Source of the DNA: an uncultured Verrucomicrobiales bacterium
GTDB taxonomy: Bacteria; Verrucomicrobiota; Verrucomicrobiae; Limisphaerales; CANJSG01
Direction of reading: 5' to 3'
DNA length: 23,510 nucleotides
Assembly: GCA_946480965.1 (NCBI GenBank)
Contig: CAMLMI010000027.1
Location: forward strand, 1 to 23,510
Position numbers and translations under genes: made by a program. Positions 8,142-15,906 of this stretch are shown here, one piece after another; positions within the stretch are counted from its first letter, which is position 1; each line of letters starts with the position of its first letter. Under the pieces are notes generated by a model. It was not told the origin of the DNA and did not search any database. It was given only the letters and a program-made list of their open reading frames with translations.

Positions 8142-9038
8142 ATGTTGACTCTGGAAGCCCTGGCCGAACTGGCCACCGCGCATCGCGACGACCTGAAGCG
8201 CCGCGTCGCGGAATTCTCCGTCGGTCCCGTCCGCTTCGCCACGAACTCGCGTCCCGCGCTGATGGGCGTGGTCAATCTCTCGGCCGACTCTTGGTATCGC
8301 GAGAGCGTCTGCCTGACGGCCGAATCCGCCATCCGCAAAGGCCACGTGTTGGCCGCCCAGGGCGCGCAGATCATCGATCTCGGAGCCGAATCCTCCCTGG
8401 CCCACGCCGCGCGCGTGGATGAAGCGGGGCAGAACTCGAAGCTCCTCCCCGTGGTGAAGGAACTCGCCGCCGCCGGCCTCGTCGTCTCGGTGGAGACCTA
8501 TCAACCGGCCGTGACCCGAGCCTGTTTCGAAGCGGGCGCCAAGGTGCTCAACCTCACCGGCAGCGTCCGCACCGACGAGATGTTCCGCATGGTGGCCGAC
8601 CACGACGGTGCGGTCATCATCTGCTACGTGCAGGGCGACCATGTGCGGGCCGTCGGCGACTTCGATTTCGGGGCCGATCCCACCGCGATGATGCTCGATT
8701 ACTTCGCCAAGCAGATCGACCTCGCCACCCGCAACGGCGTGACCAAGGTCTTCATCGATCCCGGCCTGGGCTTCTACTACCGGAACCTCCAGGACAGCGC
8801 CGTCCGCGTGGCGCACCAGATGCGGGTCTTCCTGAACACCTTTCGCCTGCGCCGGCTCGGCTTCCCCACCTGCCACGCGCTGCCCCACGCCTTCGACTAC
8901 TTCGGCGAGGAAGTGCGCTGCGCCGAACCCTACTTCGCCGTGCTCGCGGCGCTGGGCAAGACCGACCTCTTCCGCACCCACGAAGTGCCGCGGGTCAAGG
9001 CGGTGCTCGACACGCTGGGCGTCTTCCCGACAGCGTGA
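8142..9038 (+). CDS. Dihydropteroate synthase-like (pterin-binding domain) protein, divergent
   Basis: A 298-aa TIM-barrel protein of the pterin-binding superfamily. MGVVNLSADSW (41-51) matches the DHPS 'MGI-N-TPDSF' strand, with Pro replaced by Ala. AAQGAQIIDLGAESSLAHAA matches the 'GADIIDVGGESTRPGA' strand, followed by VSVETYQPAVTRACFEAGAK. The C-terminal FRTHEVPRVKAVL matches the DHPS 'RVHDV' end. The SRK motif region of classical FolP, with its catalytic/binding Lys, is replaced by a segment reading CHALPHAFDYFGEE. Either a diverged folate enzyme or a pterin-binding protein with another job. No other folate gene is adjacent. The downstream YqeY gene starts 6 nt after the stop, so the two are cotranscribed. 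Confidence 0.82.
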   Translation: MLTLEALAELATAHRDDLKRRVAEFSVGPVRFATNSRPALMGVVNLSADSWYRESVCLTAESAIRKGHVLAAQGAQIIDLGAESSLAHAARVDEAGQNSKLLPVVKELAAAGLVVSVETYQPAVTRACFEAGAKVLNLTGSVRTDEMFRMVADHDGAVIICYVQGDHVRAVGDFDFGADPTAMMLDYFAKQIDLATRNGVTKVFIDPGLGFYYRNLQDSAVRVAHQMRVFLNTFRLRRLGFPTCHALPHAFDYFGEEVRCAEPYFAVLAALGKTDLFRTHEVPRVKAVLDTLGVFPTA

Positions 9039-9044
9039 GGCACC

Positions 9045-9494
9045 ATGACGCTCAACGAAAAACTCTCCGCCGAGATCAAGGCGGCCATGATCGCCAAGAA
9101 CGCCGACCGCCTGAACACCCTGCGCCTGCTCAAGTCCGCGCTCGGCTATGTGGCGATGGAGAAAAAGATGGATGTGCTGGCGGACGCCGACTTCATCGCC
9201 GTCGCCCAGAAGGAAGTGAAGAAGCGCAAAGACTCCATCACCCAGTTCGAGCAGGGCGGACGCCCGGAACTCGCCGCGAAGGAGCAACAGGAATTGGTGG
9301 TGATCGAAGAGTTCCTGCCCAAGCAGCTCAGCGTGGAGGAGATCAAGGCGCTCATCCAGGCCGCCATCGCCGAGACCGGCGCGACCAGCAAGAAGCAGAT
9401 GGGACTCGTGGTGAAGGCCGTCCAAGCCAAGGCTGCCGGCCGCGCCGACGGCAAGACGGTCAGCACGCTGGTGGGGGAGATGCTTCCGGCGTGA
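9045..9494 (+). CDS. GatB/YqeY domain-containing protein
   Basis: A 149-aa stand-alone YqeY protein, typical length. The N-terminal helical part MTLNEKLSAEIKAAMIAKNA and DRLNTLRLLKSAL leads to KRKDSITQFEQGGRPELAAK, then EEFLPKQLS and the C-terminal helical domain (IAETGATSKKQMGLVVKAV ... GRADGKTVSTLV). The family resembles the tail of the GatB subunit of Asp/Glu-tRNA amidotransferase; its exact role is unsettled. GTGAGG at 9035-9040 overlaps the upstream stop and serves as the ribosome binding site, so translation is probably coupled to the DHPS-like gene. Confidence 0.95.
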   Translation: MTLNEKLSAEIKAAMIAKNADRLNTLRLLKSALGYVAMEKKMDVLADADFIAVAQKEVKKRKDSITQFEQGGRPELAAKEQQELVVIEEFLPKQLSVEEIKALIQAAIAETGATSKKQMGLVVKAVQAKAAGRADGKTVSTLVGEMLPA

Positions 9495-9525
9495 GCGAGT
9501 TCCTCAGGCAAAGAAGATCGATTCC

Positions 9526-9849
9526 GTGGGAAAGCTGCTCCGAGTATTTTCGTATTTCTCAGAGCCGACCGATCTCGCGGCTGAAATGCGCGATTGGCCG
9601 GAGTTCCTGAAAGGCTCCGGCTACAACGTCGATTTGAGGGACACGGCTACTGGCGAGCTTGTGTGCGTCCGATATGTCGAACATGGGGAACAAGCGCATG
9701 TTTTCGTCGCTTCGTCTGGGGGTGGGCATCTGTTTGATCGGGTCGCGGGACGGGTCGTCGACGCAATGTCAGTCCACACCGATCATCTGTTGATCGACAA
9801 AGTTCCTTTGTCCGGAGGTTCTTCGATTTGGAGTCTGCCTATTTCGTAG
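9526..9849 (+). CDS. Small hypothetical protein, unrecognised
   Basis: Open frame of 107 aa from a GTG at 9526, 31 nt after the YqeY stop. I do not recognise it. It begins MGKLLRVFSYFSEPTDLAAE and has no TM segment or signal peptide; the composition is soluble and mixed alpha/beta. Codon use is clearly more AT-tolerant than in its neighbours (GTATTTTCGTATTTC and similar), which hints at a different origin. Moderate confidence that it is a gene: the length is limited and the start weakly supported, but no overlapping frame explains this stretch better. Confidence 0.5.
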   Translation: MGKLLRVFSYFSEPTDLAAEMRDWPEFLKGSGYNVDLRDTATGELVCVRYVEHGEQAHVFVASSGGGHLFDRVAGRVVDAMSVHTDHLLIDKVPLSGGSSIWSLPIS

Positions 9850-9885
9850 CTTCGTGGCCCGCAACCCAGCCGGCGTCCTGGAAAT

Positions 9886-9925
9886 GGCTCGCCGGTGAAT
9901 TCCCGTTCGCCCCGGCGAATCGAGC
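9886..9925. terminator. Nested inverted repeat between convergent genes
   Basis: GGCTCG (9886-9891) pairs with CGAGCC (9920-9925), enclosing TTCGCCCCGGCGAA (9905-9918, 6-bp stem with 2-nt loop). It sits between the plus-strand ORF ending at 9849 and the minus-strand gene ending at 9945, a good position for a bidirectional terminator. There is no strong T-run on either side. Confidence 0.45.
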
Positions 9926-9944
9926 CGGACGATGCGGGCGGTTC

Positions 9945-11297
9945 CTACGAGGAGGCGCGGGGGGGCGGGCGATCTTCCCGGGTGCGTAGCTGCAGCCAGC
10001 GTGCGAGTCGGGCAAGGCGCCACGCGCCGAAGAGGACCAGCGCCGCCACGCCGAGGGGATGCCATTGGCTCTCGATATGCGCGGGCAGGTGGTGGAACCA
10101 CGGGAGCAGCACCAGCGGCTGGTTCAACCAGGAGAAGGCAAAGCGGTAGTTGAAGAACGTGCCGATGTAGGTGGGCAACGCCAGCACGAGGAACCACAGC
10201 AGCGCGGTCAAGAAACCTCCGGTCAAACGTCCCGCCCGCGTGCCGAACCACAGCGCGATCCGCGCCCAGACCGAACGCCGGGGGGGCTGCGCTTCCGCCA
10301 GCAGGTCGAGTCGATGGAGCGCGCGCCATTCGGTTTCGGTCAGGCTGTCGTGCGGCAGCGCGCCGCTCTGCACGGCCTTCAGCAGCGTGCGGGCGTAGAG
10401 CGCGGCGGTGAATATCCGCAGCCCGACAAAAGCGGGCATCACCCACAGCGCGCAGAGGAAGTAGTAGCCCATCAGCTCTTCGCGGACCTGCTCCGGCGTG
10501 ACCACGGCGTCGCCGGACAGTTGCTGCCCGAAAAACGACGGTCCCACGATGAAGACCATGACCGGCACCGACGCGACGAAATAACCGGCGGCCAAGAGGG
10601 CGTGGCCGAGCCAGGCGCGCTTCACCAGCGTGCGCACGAGGCGGAAGTCGTAGAACCTCCGCCAATCGCCGGTGGACGCCTGCCGGGCCAGGGCCATCGG
10701 CGCGTAGAACATCCCGGCGATGAAGAGCAGGATGCCGAGCCAGCTCACGGACGCGCCGACGGCGAAGTGTTCGTAGGCCTTGTTGAAGGAGATCTGCCAG
10801 CCGGTGAACCAACCGCTCCACATCAGCAGCAGGCTGGGCAGGAGCACGAGCGAGGTGTTCAGCGCCATCTGCACGCCGATCCGGCCGTTGTCCCAGAGCG
10901 AACGGAAGAGGCCGGAGAACACGGCCTTCATCCGGCCCGAGGCCAAGGGGTGTTCGCGGATCGTTCGGGAGAAATTCTGACGGGCGAAAGCGTTGGGCCA
11001 GTGTTCGTGGCCGGCGGTGGCGGCGTCTTCGGCGACGAACTGGATGAAGGGCTTCGCGTAGCCGCGACGGCGAGCCGCCTTCCACCAGCTACGCAGCATC
11101 ACCCGCTGCATCAGACGGCCGGTCCATCCGGTGAGAATGACCGCGCCGAGCGGGCTCTGCATGAAAACCATGCCAAGGAGGAACTTGATCGGCGCGAAGA
11201 CGAGGCGCTTCCAGCGAGGGATGGCGGCTGCCGATGGCGGGCCGGATTGGAGCGCCGAGCCGGGGGGCAGGGGAGGCGGGAGCGGGGGCGTTTCCAT
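9945..11297 (-). CDS. Multi-pass integral membrane protein of unknown function
   Basis: A 450-aa protein starting at METPPLPPPLPP; the frame is open upstream to 11366, but that part runs into a REP-like repeat. A Pro-rich cytosolic N-terminus (about 1-30) is followed by roughly seven or eight hydrophobic segments. These include ALNTSLVLLPSLLLMWSGWF, WLGILLFIAGMFYAPMALA, LLAAGYFVASVPVMVFIVG, YYFLCALWVMPAFVGLRIFT and FLTALLWFLVLALPTYIGTF. A soluble loop with QNFSRTIREHPLASGRMKAV sits between the first segments, and the C-terminus is basic. I do not recognise the family and see no transport or enzymatic motif. The gene stands alone, with a palindromic element upstream and a hairpin downstream. 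Confidence 0.8.
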   Translation of the reverse strand: METPPLPPPLPPGSALQSGPPSAAAIPRWKRLVFAPIKFLLGMVFMQSPLGAVILTGWTGRLMQRVMLRSWWKAARRRGYAKPFIQFVAEDAATAGHEHWPNAFARQNFSRTIREHPLASGRMKAVFSGLFRSLWDNGRIGVQMALNTSLVLLPSLLLMWSGWFTGWQISFNKAYEHFAVGASVSWLGILLFIAGMFYAPMALARQASTGDWRRFYDFRLVRTLVKRAWLGHALLAAGYFVASVPVMVFIVGPSFFGQQLSGDAVVTPEQVREELMGYYFLCALWVMPAFVGLRIFTAALYARTLLKAVQSGALPHDSLTETEWRALHRLDLLAEAQPPRRSVWARIALWFGTRAGRLTGGFLTALLWFLVLALPTYIGTFFNYRFAFSWLNQPLVLLPWFHHLPAHIESQWHPLGVAALVLFGAWRLARLARWLQLRTREDRPPPRASS

Positions 11298-11335
11298 GGA
11301 GGGTATCAGGCTGCACGATGGGTCGTATCCAGGAC

Positions 11336-11460
11336 CGGAGCGCGGAGCATCGCTCCGCTGGCGCATGATCCGTCATGGGAAAGCGAAGCCCGCGCTCGGA
11401 AGGCTTGAAGGATGTAAGTCGATCCGTCCGGCGTGCGGCGGAGCGATGCTCCGTGCTCCG
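11336..11460. repeat. REPIN-like element: two inverted copies of a palindromic REP
   Basis: A 23-bp unit at 11336-11358, with the palindrome GCGGAGCATCGCTCCGC at its core, recurs in inverted orientation at 11438-11460 with one mismatch. The two are separated by 79 bp that contain a smaller dyad, CATGA-TCCG-TCATG (11364-11377). The whole element fills most of the gap between two minus-strand genes (11298-11469). Two inverted REPs at short spacing match the REPIN/BIME arrangement. No transposase is present in the window. Confidence 0.7.
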
Positions 11461-11469
11461 TTTCCCGCT

Positions 11470-12672
11470 TCACGCGATGGCCTCCTCCAGCACGCGGCTT
11501 TCGGCCTGGGTGGTCTCGAACTTCATCAGCTTGCCCAGCGTGCTGACGAGCTGGCTCTGGTCGGCGGGCTTGTCGATCACCTGGCCGGCGGCGATGCCGG
11601 GGCCGAAGAGCAGGGCGAAGATCTCGTGGGACGAACGGGAGTTGAAATGGTGCTGGCAGGGCACGTCGGCGTAGGGGTTGTTGTCGCGGCCGCAATCGGG
11701 GATCACGGCGAAAATCGTGTTGTCGCGATAGGCCTCGTCGGCTTCCACGGCGATGACGAGCTGGCGCAGGCCTTCGTCCATCACGGCGATGCCGCGCGTG
11801 TAATGGTCCAGGTAGCCCCAGTGGACGTAGTCGCAGTCCGTGTAGTTGAGCATGACCATCTTGGGCCGCAGCTCCTTCATGGCGCGGATGGTCATCTGGG
11901 TGAGGAGCCGGTCGCCGCGCTCGTTGACGAATCCGGTGTCGCCATACTGGGCGCGCCAACGGGTCCAGAACTCCTCCACCGGCGGCGGCATCTCGCCGTT
12001 GCCGGTCGCGCGCTTGTCGCCCTCGCGCCATTTCTTCAGCTCCTTCGCTTTTTCCCGGAGCACCTTCTCAGGAAGCTTGGCCTCGGCGATCTGGCGCTCG
12101 TAGAGGAAGGCCTTGTAGCGGTGCAGGCTCAGGGTCTGGGAACGCACGTCCAGGCCGAAGCCCATGTGGTTGCTGAAATTATAGAACTCCTCGTCCGGCC
12201 GGTTCTCGTTGTTGATGATCAACGTCTGGTGGTCGGGCACGGCGAAGGTCTTGCGGAAGTATTCGAAGAGCGTCGGCACCTTGGGCTCGAAGCGGGCGCG
12301 GAGGAAGCCGTTCTCGATGTCCTGATACTTGTCGTAGTGGCCGGTGAGGATGTTGAGCGTGCCTTCGCCATGGCTGGTGTTCAGGCCCTCCAGTTGGGTG
12401 ATCTCCATCTTCGGGTAGAGCGTGCCGCGCTTCGTGAGCTCGTGCGTGAGGAACGGTGCGTAGGTGGTGGCGGGCTCGATGGATTCCCGCCGGCGCGCGC
12501 CGCCGCCCCACCGGACGACGATCAGATTGGGCCCCGTGTAGTCGGGCAACGCGGTGGAAGAAACCGGAGTGCCGTCCGCAGCGAAGAGCGTGGGAGCCGT
12601 GGCCAAGGCACCGGCCCCGACGGCCAGGTGTCGGAGGAAATCACGACGCGGGAGCTTGGTCTGGGGTTTCAT
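11470..12672 (-). CDS. Tat-exported DUF1501/sulfatase-like (alkaline phosphatase superfamily) protein
   Basis: A 400-aa protein with a twin-arginine signal (LPRRDFLRHLAVGAGALATA, arginines 9 and 10, cut near AADG) for folded export. The body looks like the alkaline-phosphatase fold: NLIVVRWGGGARRRES at the first strand, GLNTSHGEGTLNILTGHY where sulfatases carry C-x-P-S-R...L-T-G, YTDCDYVHWGYLDHYT, and VIPDCGRDNNPY followed by HHFNSRSSHEIFALLFGPGI. It is closest by eye to the DUF1501 group, which is common in Verrucomicrobiota and Planctomycetota. The first-strand Asp pair of sulfatases is replaced by Gly/Arg, and no Cys/Ser-x-Pro-x-Arg nucleophile motif is present, so sulfatase activity is doubtful. 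The ATG at 12672 is set by the Tat leader. Confidence 0.82.
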   Translation of the reverse strand: MKPQTKLPRRDFLRHLAVGAGALATAPTLFAADGTPVSSTALPDYTGPNLIVVRWGGGARRRESIEPATTYAPFLTHELTKRGTLYPKMEITQLEGLNTSHGEGTLNILTGHYDKYQDIENGFLRARFEPKVPTLFEYFRKTFAVPDHQTLIINNENRPDEEFYNFSNHMGFGLDVRSQTLSLHRYKAFLYERQIAEAKLPEKVLREKAKELKKWREGDKRATGNGEMPPPVEEFWTRWRAQYGDTGFVNERGDRLLTQMTIRAMKELRPKMVMLNYTDCDYVHWGYLDHYTRGIAVMDEGLRQLVIAVEADEAYRDNTIFAVIPDCGRDNNPYADVPCQHHFNSRSSHEIFALLFGPGIAAGQVIDKPADQSQLVSTLGKLMKFETTQAESRVLEEAIA

Positions 12673-12803
12673 GGCGAGTGGCGGGGTTTCGGGCTTCTTC
12701 TTTGGTCAGGACACGCCGTGGCGGCGGTGGTTTCAGAAAAGGCGATGCGATCATCGGCAGGAACCTATCTGGACGACTCATCGTCACCTGCTCTCATGGC
12801 CGC

Positions 12804-12856
12804 GCCCGGTCGGGGGACCGGGCCTACAGCTTGTAGGCCGGGTTCCCCAACCCGGC
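12804..12856. repeat. REP-like element of three overlapping palindromes
   Basis: GCCCGGTC-GGGG-GACCGGGC (12804-12823), GGCCTACA-GCT-TGTAGGCC (12821-12839) and GCCGGGTT-CCCC-AACCCGGC (12837-12856) are three perfect 8-bp stems that share ends, so the 53-bp unit can fold in alternative ways. It lies in the 229-bp gap 12673-12901 between the cupin and the Tat-exported protein. The rest of that gap shows nothing I can assign. Confidence 0.75.
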
Positions 12857-12901
12857 GTTCGACCTTCCTCCCGCAATGCCGGCCGGTGTTGTTGATCACC
12901 T

Positions 12902-13246
12902 TCAGCGCCCGCCGACCGGCTTCACCGTGAGCGGACCGTCGAAGATGGTGAGGCTCACGACTTCCGTGCGGGCGAAGTGTGGGCCGTGCGGCTGGCCCTT
13001 CGGCGCGTGGAAGAACGAGCCGGGACCATAGACTTCGTCGTCCTCCTCCCATTCGCCGCAGAGGATATAGACCGACTCGTTGGTTTCGGGATGGAGATGG
13101 GCCGGGACGGTCGTGCCGGCGTGGAATTTCCGCAACACGGTCGAGCCGCCGGTGTTGGGGTTGGTGTGCAATTCGAGCAGCTCGACCCCGGGATAAGGCC
13201 CTGGACGCCACTCACCGGCATCGACCGAAGTGATGTGTGGAAACAT
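12902..13246 (-). CDS. Small single-domain cupin (ChrR-like)
   Basis: A 114-aa cupin with both motifs: GTTVPAHLHPETNESVYILC (G-x5-H-x-H-x4-E) and the second motif GPGSFFHAPKGQPHGPH. The two His and Glu of motif 1 and the His of motif 2 would bind a metal ion. This is similar to the cupin of ChrR-type anti-sigma factors, but there is no zinc-binding anti-sigma domain and no sigma factor next door, so it is probably a stand-alone cupin. The start is ATG 13246; the ATG at 13264 has GGGAGG directly touching it and is a possible alternative. It is divergent from the gene at 13297. Confidence 0.85.
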   Translation of the reverse strand: MFPHITSVDAGEWRPGPYPGVELLELHTNPNTGGSTVLRKFHAGTTVPAHLHPETNESVYILCGEWEEDDEVYGPGSFFHAPKGQPHGPHFARTEVVSLTIFDGPLTVKPVGGR

Positions 13247-13296
13247 GGCAGGTGCCGGGATCATCCTCCCGCCGCCATGAACGCGCAACCTCGGGC

Positions 13297-14688
13297 ATGA
13301 AACGCCGCCGGATCATCGTTGCTGCCATCGCCGCTGGGTTGGTCTTGGCGGTGTTTCTTGGCCTGCATCTACGGAACCGCGCCGACGAGCGGCGGTATCG
13401 GGCGGCGGTCCGGGAACTGGCAGAGGCTGGGCAGTTGGAGCAGCTCATCGGTCCGCCGGTGCCGGAGACGAAGGCGGAGCAGGAGGAGCTGGATCGGTTG
13501 ACAGACAAGATCGGCGAGGTGCTGCCGGAGTCGTTGCTCAAAATGGAGGCGTTGGTTCCGTTGGGGACGAATCGCTTCGAGCCTGCCTGGTCGTCACCCG
13601 GCTTACGGCTCGGGAGCACGGGATCGTATGACTGGGACGAGCTGGAGCGGAAGCGGCTCTTGGTCGAGGAGTTCGTGGCAGGCATCCGCGAACGGTTGGA
13701 ACAGGAGCGGGCGCGGTCGTGGATCACGTTGTCGAACTGGGACGAGGCGGTTCCTTCGTTTACGCATATGCGAAACCGAGTGCGCTGGATGGCGGTCTTG
13801 GCCCAATCGGACCTGCGTCGGCGGGAGAACGCACGAGCGATTGGGCGAATCGAGCTGATGCTGGGGGAAGCGGAGCGATTCCGCGACGACGGCGCGCTGG
13901 TCCAGACCATGATCCGGGCGGCCATGGCCGGGCTGGCGCTGGAGACGGTGATTTCGAGCGTTGGCGCGACGGGGTTTTCCGACACGGAGCTGGCGCGATT
14001 ACAGACGGCGTTGTCGCGCGCTGACTGGATCGTCGAGATTCCGAAGGCCGTGGCGAAGGAGCGGGCGAACATGGTTGCTTGGGCTGGACCGTTGCAGGCC
14101 ATGTCCACGCGGCAACGGATCAAGCTGCTCCATGGATCGAACATCACGTGGAAGGACGAGGTTCGGGGCGTGCTCAGCGGAGGGTATCGAGCCGGGATGA
14201 AGCAGGGCGAGGCCGCGATCCGATATGTGAACCAGCAGGTCGAAGTGGCGCGTGCTGGAGTGCGGACGCCAGAAGGATTGCGCGGGTTGGTGACGGACAT
14301 GGACGCGCTGATGGCGCAAGAGGACAAGCTGGGCCTGTATGCGATGGCGATCCCACGCTATGGGAACGCGATCCAGTCGATGATCCGGCTGGAGTGTCTG
14401 CGGCGGATGGCCTTGGTCCGGATCGCGCTGGAGCGGTTCCGACTGAAACACGGACGCTTTCCGGAAACGCTCGCGGAGATTTCCGTCGGCTTGAGCGGGG
14501 CGGAGGTGGACCCGTTGAGCGGAGAACCCTTCCGCTATCGGTTGGGAGAGGACGGTCGGCCGTTGCTCCATTCGGTGGGAATGAACGGCACCGACGAGGG
14601 CGGTGCGGGCGACATGATCGGGCGGTGGAAAGAGTCCGCCGACTGGCCGTGGCCGCAGGTCGTTCCGGCTAGTGCCGGGGCTCCGTAG
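13297..14688 (+). CDS. Membrane-anchored protein with pseudopilin-like C-terminal motif, unknown function
   Basis: A 463-aa protein starting MKRRR, with a single N-terminal TM segment IIVAAIAAGLVLAVFLGLHL. A long, mostly helical periplasmic part is rich in Arg and Glu. Near the C-terminus LERFRLKHGRFPETLAEI is followed by DPLSGEPFRYRL and HSVGMNGTDEGG. This resembles the 'R-G-x-Y-P-x-L ... D-P-W-G-x-P-Y-x-Y ... S-x-G-x-D-x' tail of type II secretion major pseudopilins (GspG) and recurs in large membrane proteins of Planctomycetota and Verrucomicrobiota. The open frame starts at 13237, but the segment 13237-13296 overlaps the divergent cupin start, and the Lys/Arg-TM start at 13297 is more natural. 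The 3' end overlaps the convergent kinase gene by 20 bp. Confidence 0.8.
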   Translation: MKRRRIIVAAIAAGLVLAVFLGLHLRNRADERRYRAAVRELAEAGQLEQLIGPPVPETKAEQEELDRLTDKIGEVLPESLLKMEALVPLGTNRFEPAWSSPGLRLGSTGSYDWDELERKRLLVEEFVAGIRERLEQERARSWITLSNWDEAVPSFTHMRNRVRWMAVLAQSDLRRRENARAIGRIELMLGEAERFRDDGALVQTMIRAAMAGLALETVISSVGATGFSDTELARLQTALSRADWIVEIPKAVAKERANMVAWAGPLQAMSTRQRIKLLHGSNITWKDEVRGVLSGGYRAGMKQGEAAIRYVNQQVEVARAGVRTPEGLRGLVTDMDALMAQEDKLGLYAMAIPRYGNAIQSMIRLECLRRMALVRIALERFRLKHGRFPETLAEISVGLSGAEVDPLSGEPFRYRLGEDGRPLLHSVGMNGTDEGGAGDMIGRWKESADWPWPQVVPASAGAP

Positions 14689-15799
14689 GGAGTTCGAGGC
14701 GGAAGATCGCGCCGCGACCGGGCTGGTGGATGGCGCGGATGGTGCCGCCATGCGCGGCGAGGACGCGTCGGCAGATGGCAAGGCCGAGGCCGGTGCCCTT
14801 GGTTTTCCCGTGGGTGAAGAAGGGCTCGAAGATCTGTTCGATCCGCTCGGGAGAAATGCCCGGGCCGTTGTCCTCGATCTCGATCACCACGCTGCGGTCC
14901 AGAGTCTCAAACCGGAAGACGACCCGGCCGCCGAGCGGCAGGACGTCGGCGGCGTTGTGGAGGAGATTCAGCAGCGCCTGCTCGAAACGGTTGCCGTCGA
15001 GCTGGAGGGTGACGGCGGGCGGGAGGTTCTCGAACTCCAGGACGAGGCGGCGGGACTTGAAGTCCACGCGGAATTCCTCGAGCCGTTTCTGGAGATAGTC
15101 GGCGAGGTTGACCGGCTGCATCTCCAGCACGGGACGCTGGCCGCGGCTGATGGCCATCATCTCCTCCGTCATCATGGCGACGCGGCGGGCCTGGCGGACG
15201 AGCTGCACGGAGATTTGCCTGCGCAGATCGGGCAGCAAATCGCCCTCGGCCAGAAGCTCGGCGCCCATGACGATCCCGGCCAGCGGGTTCTTCATGTCGT
15301 GGGCGAAGGACTGGCTGAAGCGACCGAGGATGCCGACGCGTTCGGACTCCATGACCTCGTCGAGGATCTGGCGGTTGGTGGCGCGCATCCGTTGGCTGAA
15401 TTCCCGGAGCATGTCGAAGACGATGGTCGGGGAGTTCTGCAACAAGTCGATGACGTCGCACTTGGGGATGAAGGAGACGATGCTCTCGATCTCGGCGGTG
15501 GCGGTGGCGGAGCGGGGCTCGTCGTCCAACAGGGCCATTTCGCCGAAATAGTCGCCGGCCATGACGCGGTTGATGATGCGGCCCTGGCCGTGTTCCACGC
15601 GGGTCGTCAGGACCACGGCACCGCGCTCGACGAGGAAGAGGCCATCGCCGGGATCGCCCTCGGAGAAGATGGTGGCCCCGGCGGGCATGCGGCGGATGAG
15701 GCCGGTCTTCTGGAGGCGGAGCAGCTCGGCGGCGAAGCGGGAGCTGAACGGCTTGCCCTGGGAGGCGGCTTTGGCGGCGCTGGATTCCACGTTGCCCAT
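14669..15799 (-). CDS. Soluble histidine kinase with N-terminal cyclic-nucleotide-binding domain
   Basis: A 376-aa protein starting MGNVESSAAKAA. A cNMP-binding domain (~30-145) carries GLFLVERGAVV and the phosphate-binding cassette FGEMALLDDEPRSATATA. The HisKA domain has H-box SFAHDMKNPLAGI with His167. The HATPase has N-box NLLHNAADV, G1 EIEDNGPGIS, F-box IFEPFFTHGKTKGTGLGLAI and G3. No TM segments, so it acts in the cytoplasm. There is no receiver-domain gene beside it, so its partner is elsewhere. The frame is open 300 nt further upstream, but that portion lies across the DUF2500-type gene and has no domain. No good ribosome binding site is seen before the ATG. Confidence 0.93.
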   Translation of the reverse strand: MGNVESSAAKAASQGKPFSSRFAAELLRLQKTGLIRRMPAGATIFSEGDPGDGLFLVERGAVVLTTRVEHGQGRIINRVMAGDYFGEMALLDDEPRSATATAEIESIVSFIPKCDVIDLLQNSPTIVFDMLREFSQRMRATNRQILDEVMESERVGILGRFSQSFAHDMKNPLAGIVMGAELLAEGDLLPDLRRQISVQLVRQARRVAMMTEEMMAISRGQRPVLEMQPVNLADYLQKRLEEFRVDFKSRRLVLEFENLPPAVTLQLDGNRFEQALLNLLHNAADVLPLGGRVVFRFETLDRSVVIEIEDNGPGISPERIEQIFEPFFTHGKTKGTGLGLAICRRVLAAHGGTIRAIHQPGRGAIFRLELPTEPRH

Positions 15800-15844
15800 G
15801 CGGAGGAGGTTGTGCGGGAAGAATTGAGGGCATTCCCGCGTGAT

Positions 15845-15905
15845 GCGCAACACTTTGCGCGGAGGGGCGATGGACCCGCTGGTGCTGGTCCGCGAATGAA
15901 TCGCG
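15845..15905 (-). promoter_or_regulatory. Two small dyads in the gap before the cNMP-kinase gene
   Basis: GCGCAA-CACT-TTGCGC (15845-15860) and CGCGA-ATGAA-TCGCG (15891-15905) lie in the 107-nt gap between the DUF2500-type stop (15907) and the kinase start (15799). They could be an attenuator or an operator; nothing in the sequence decides. Confidence 0.25.
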
Positions 15906-15906
15906 G

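Noticed and set aside
11131..12930. Plus-strand 599-codon open frame across the membrane protein and Tat protein genes
   Set aside because: It is a shadow: it crosses two genes, an intergenic REPIN-like repeat and the region before the cupin, and its composition is antisense-like.
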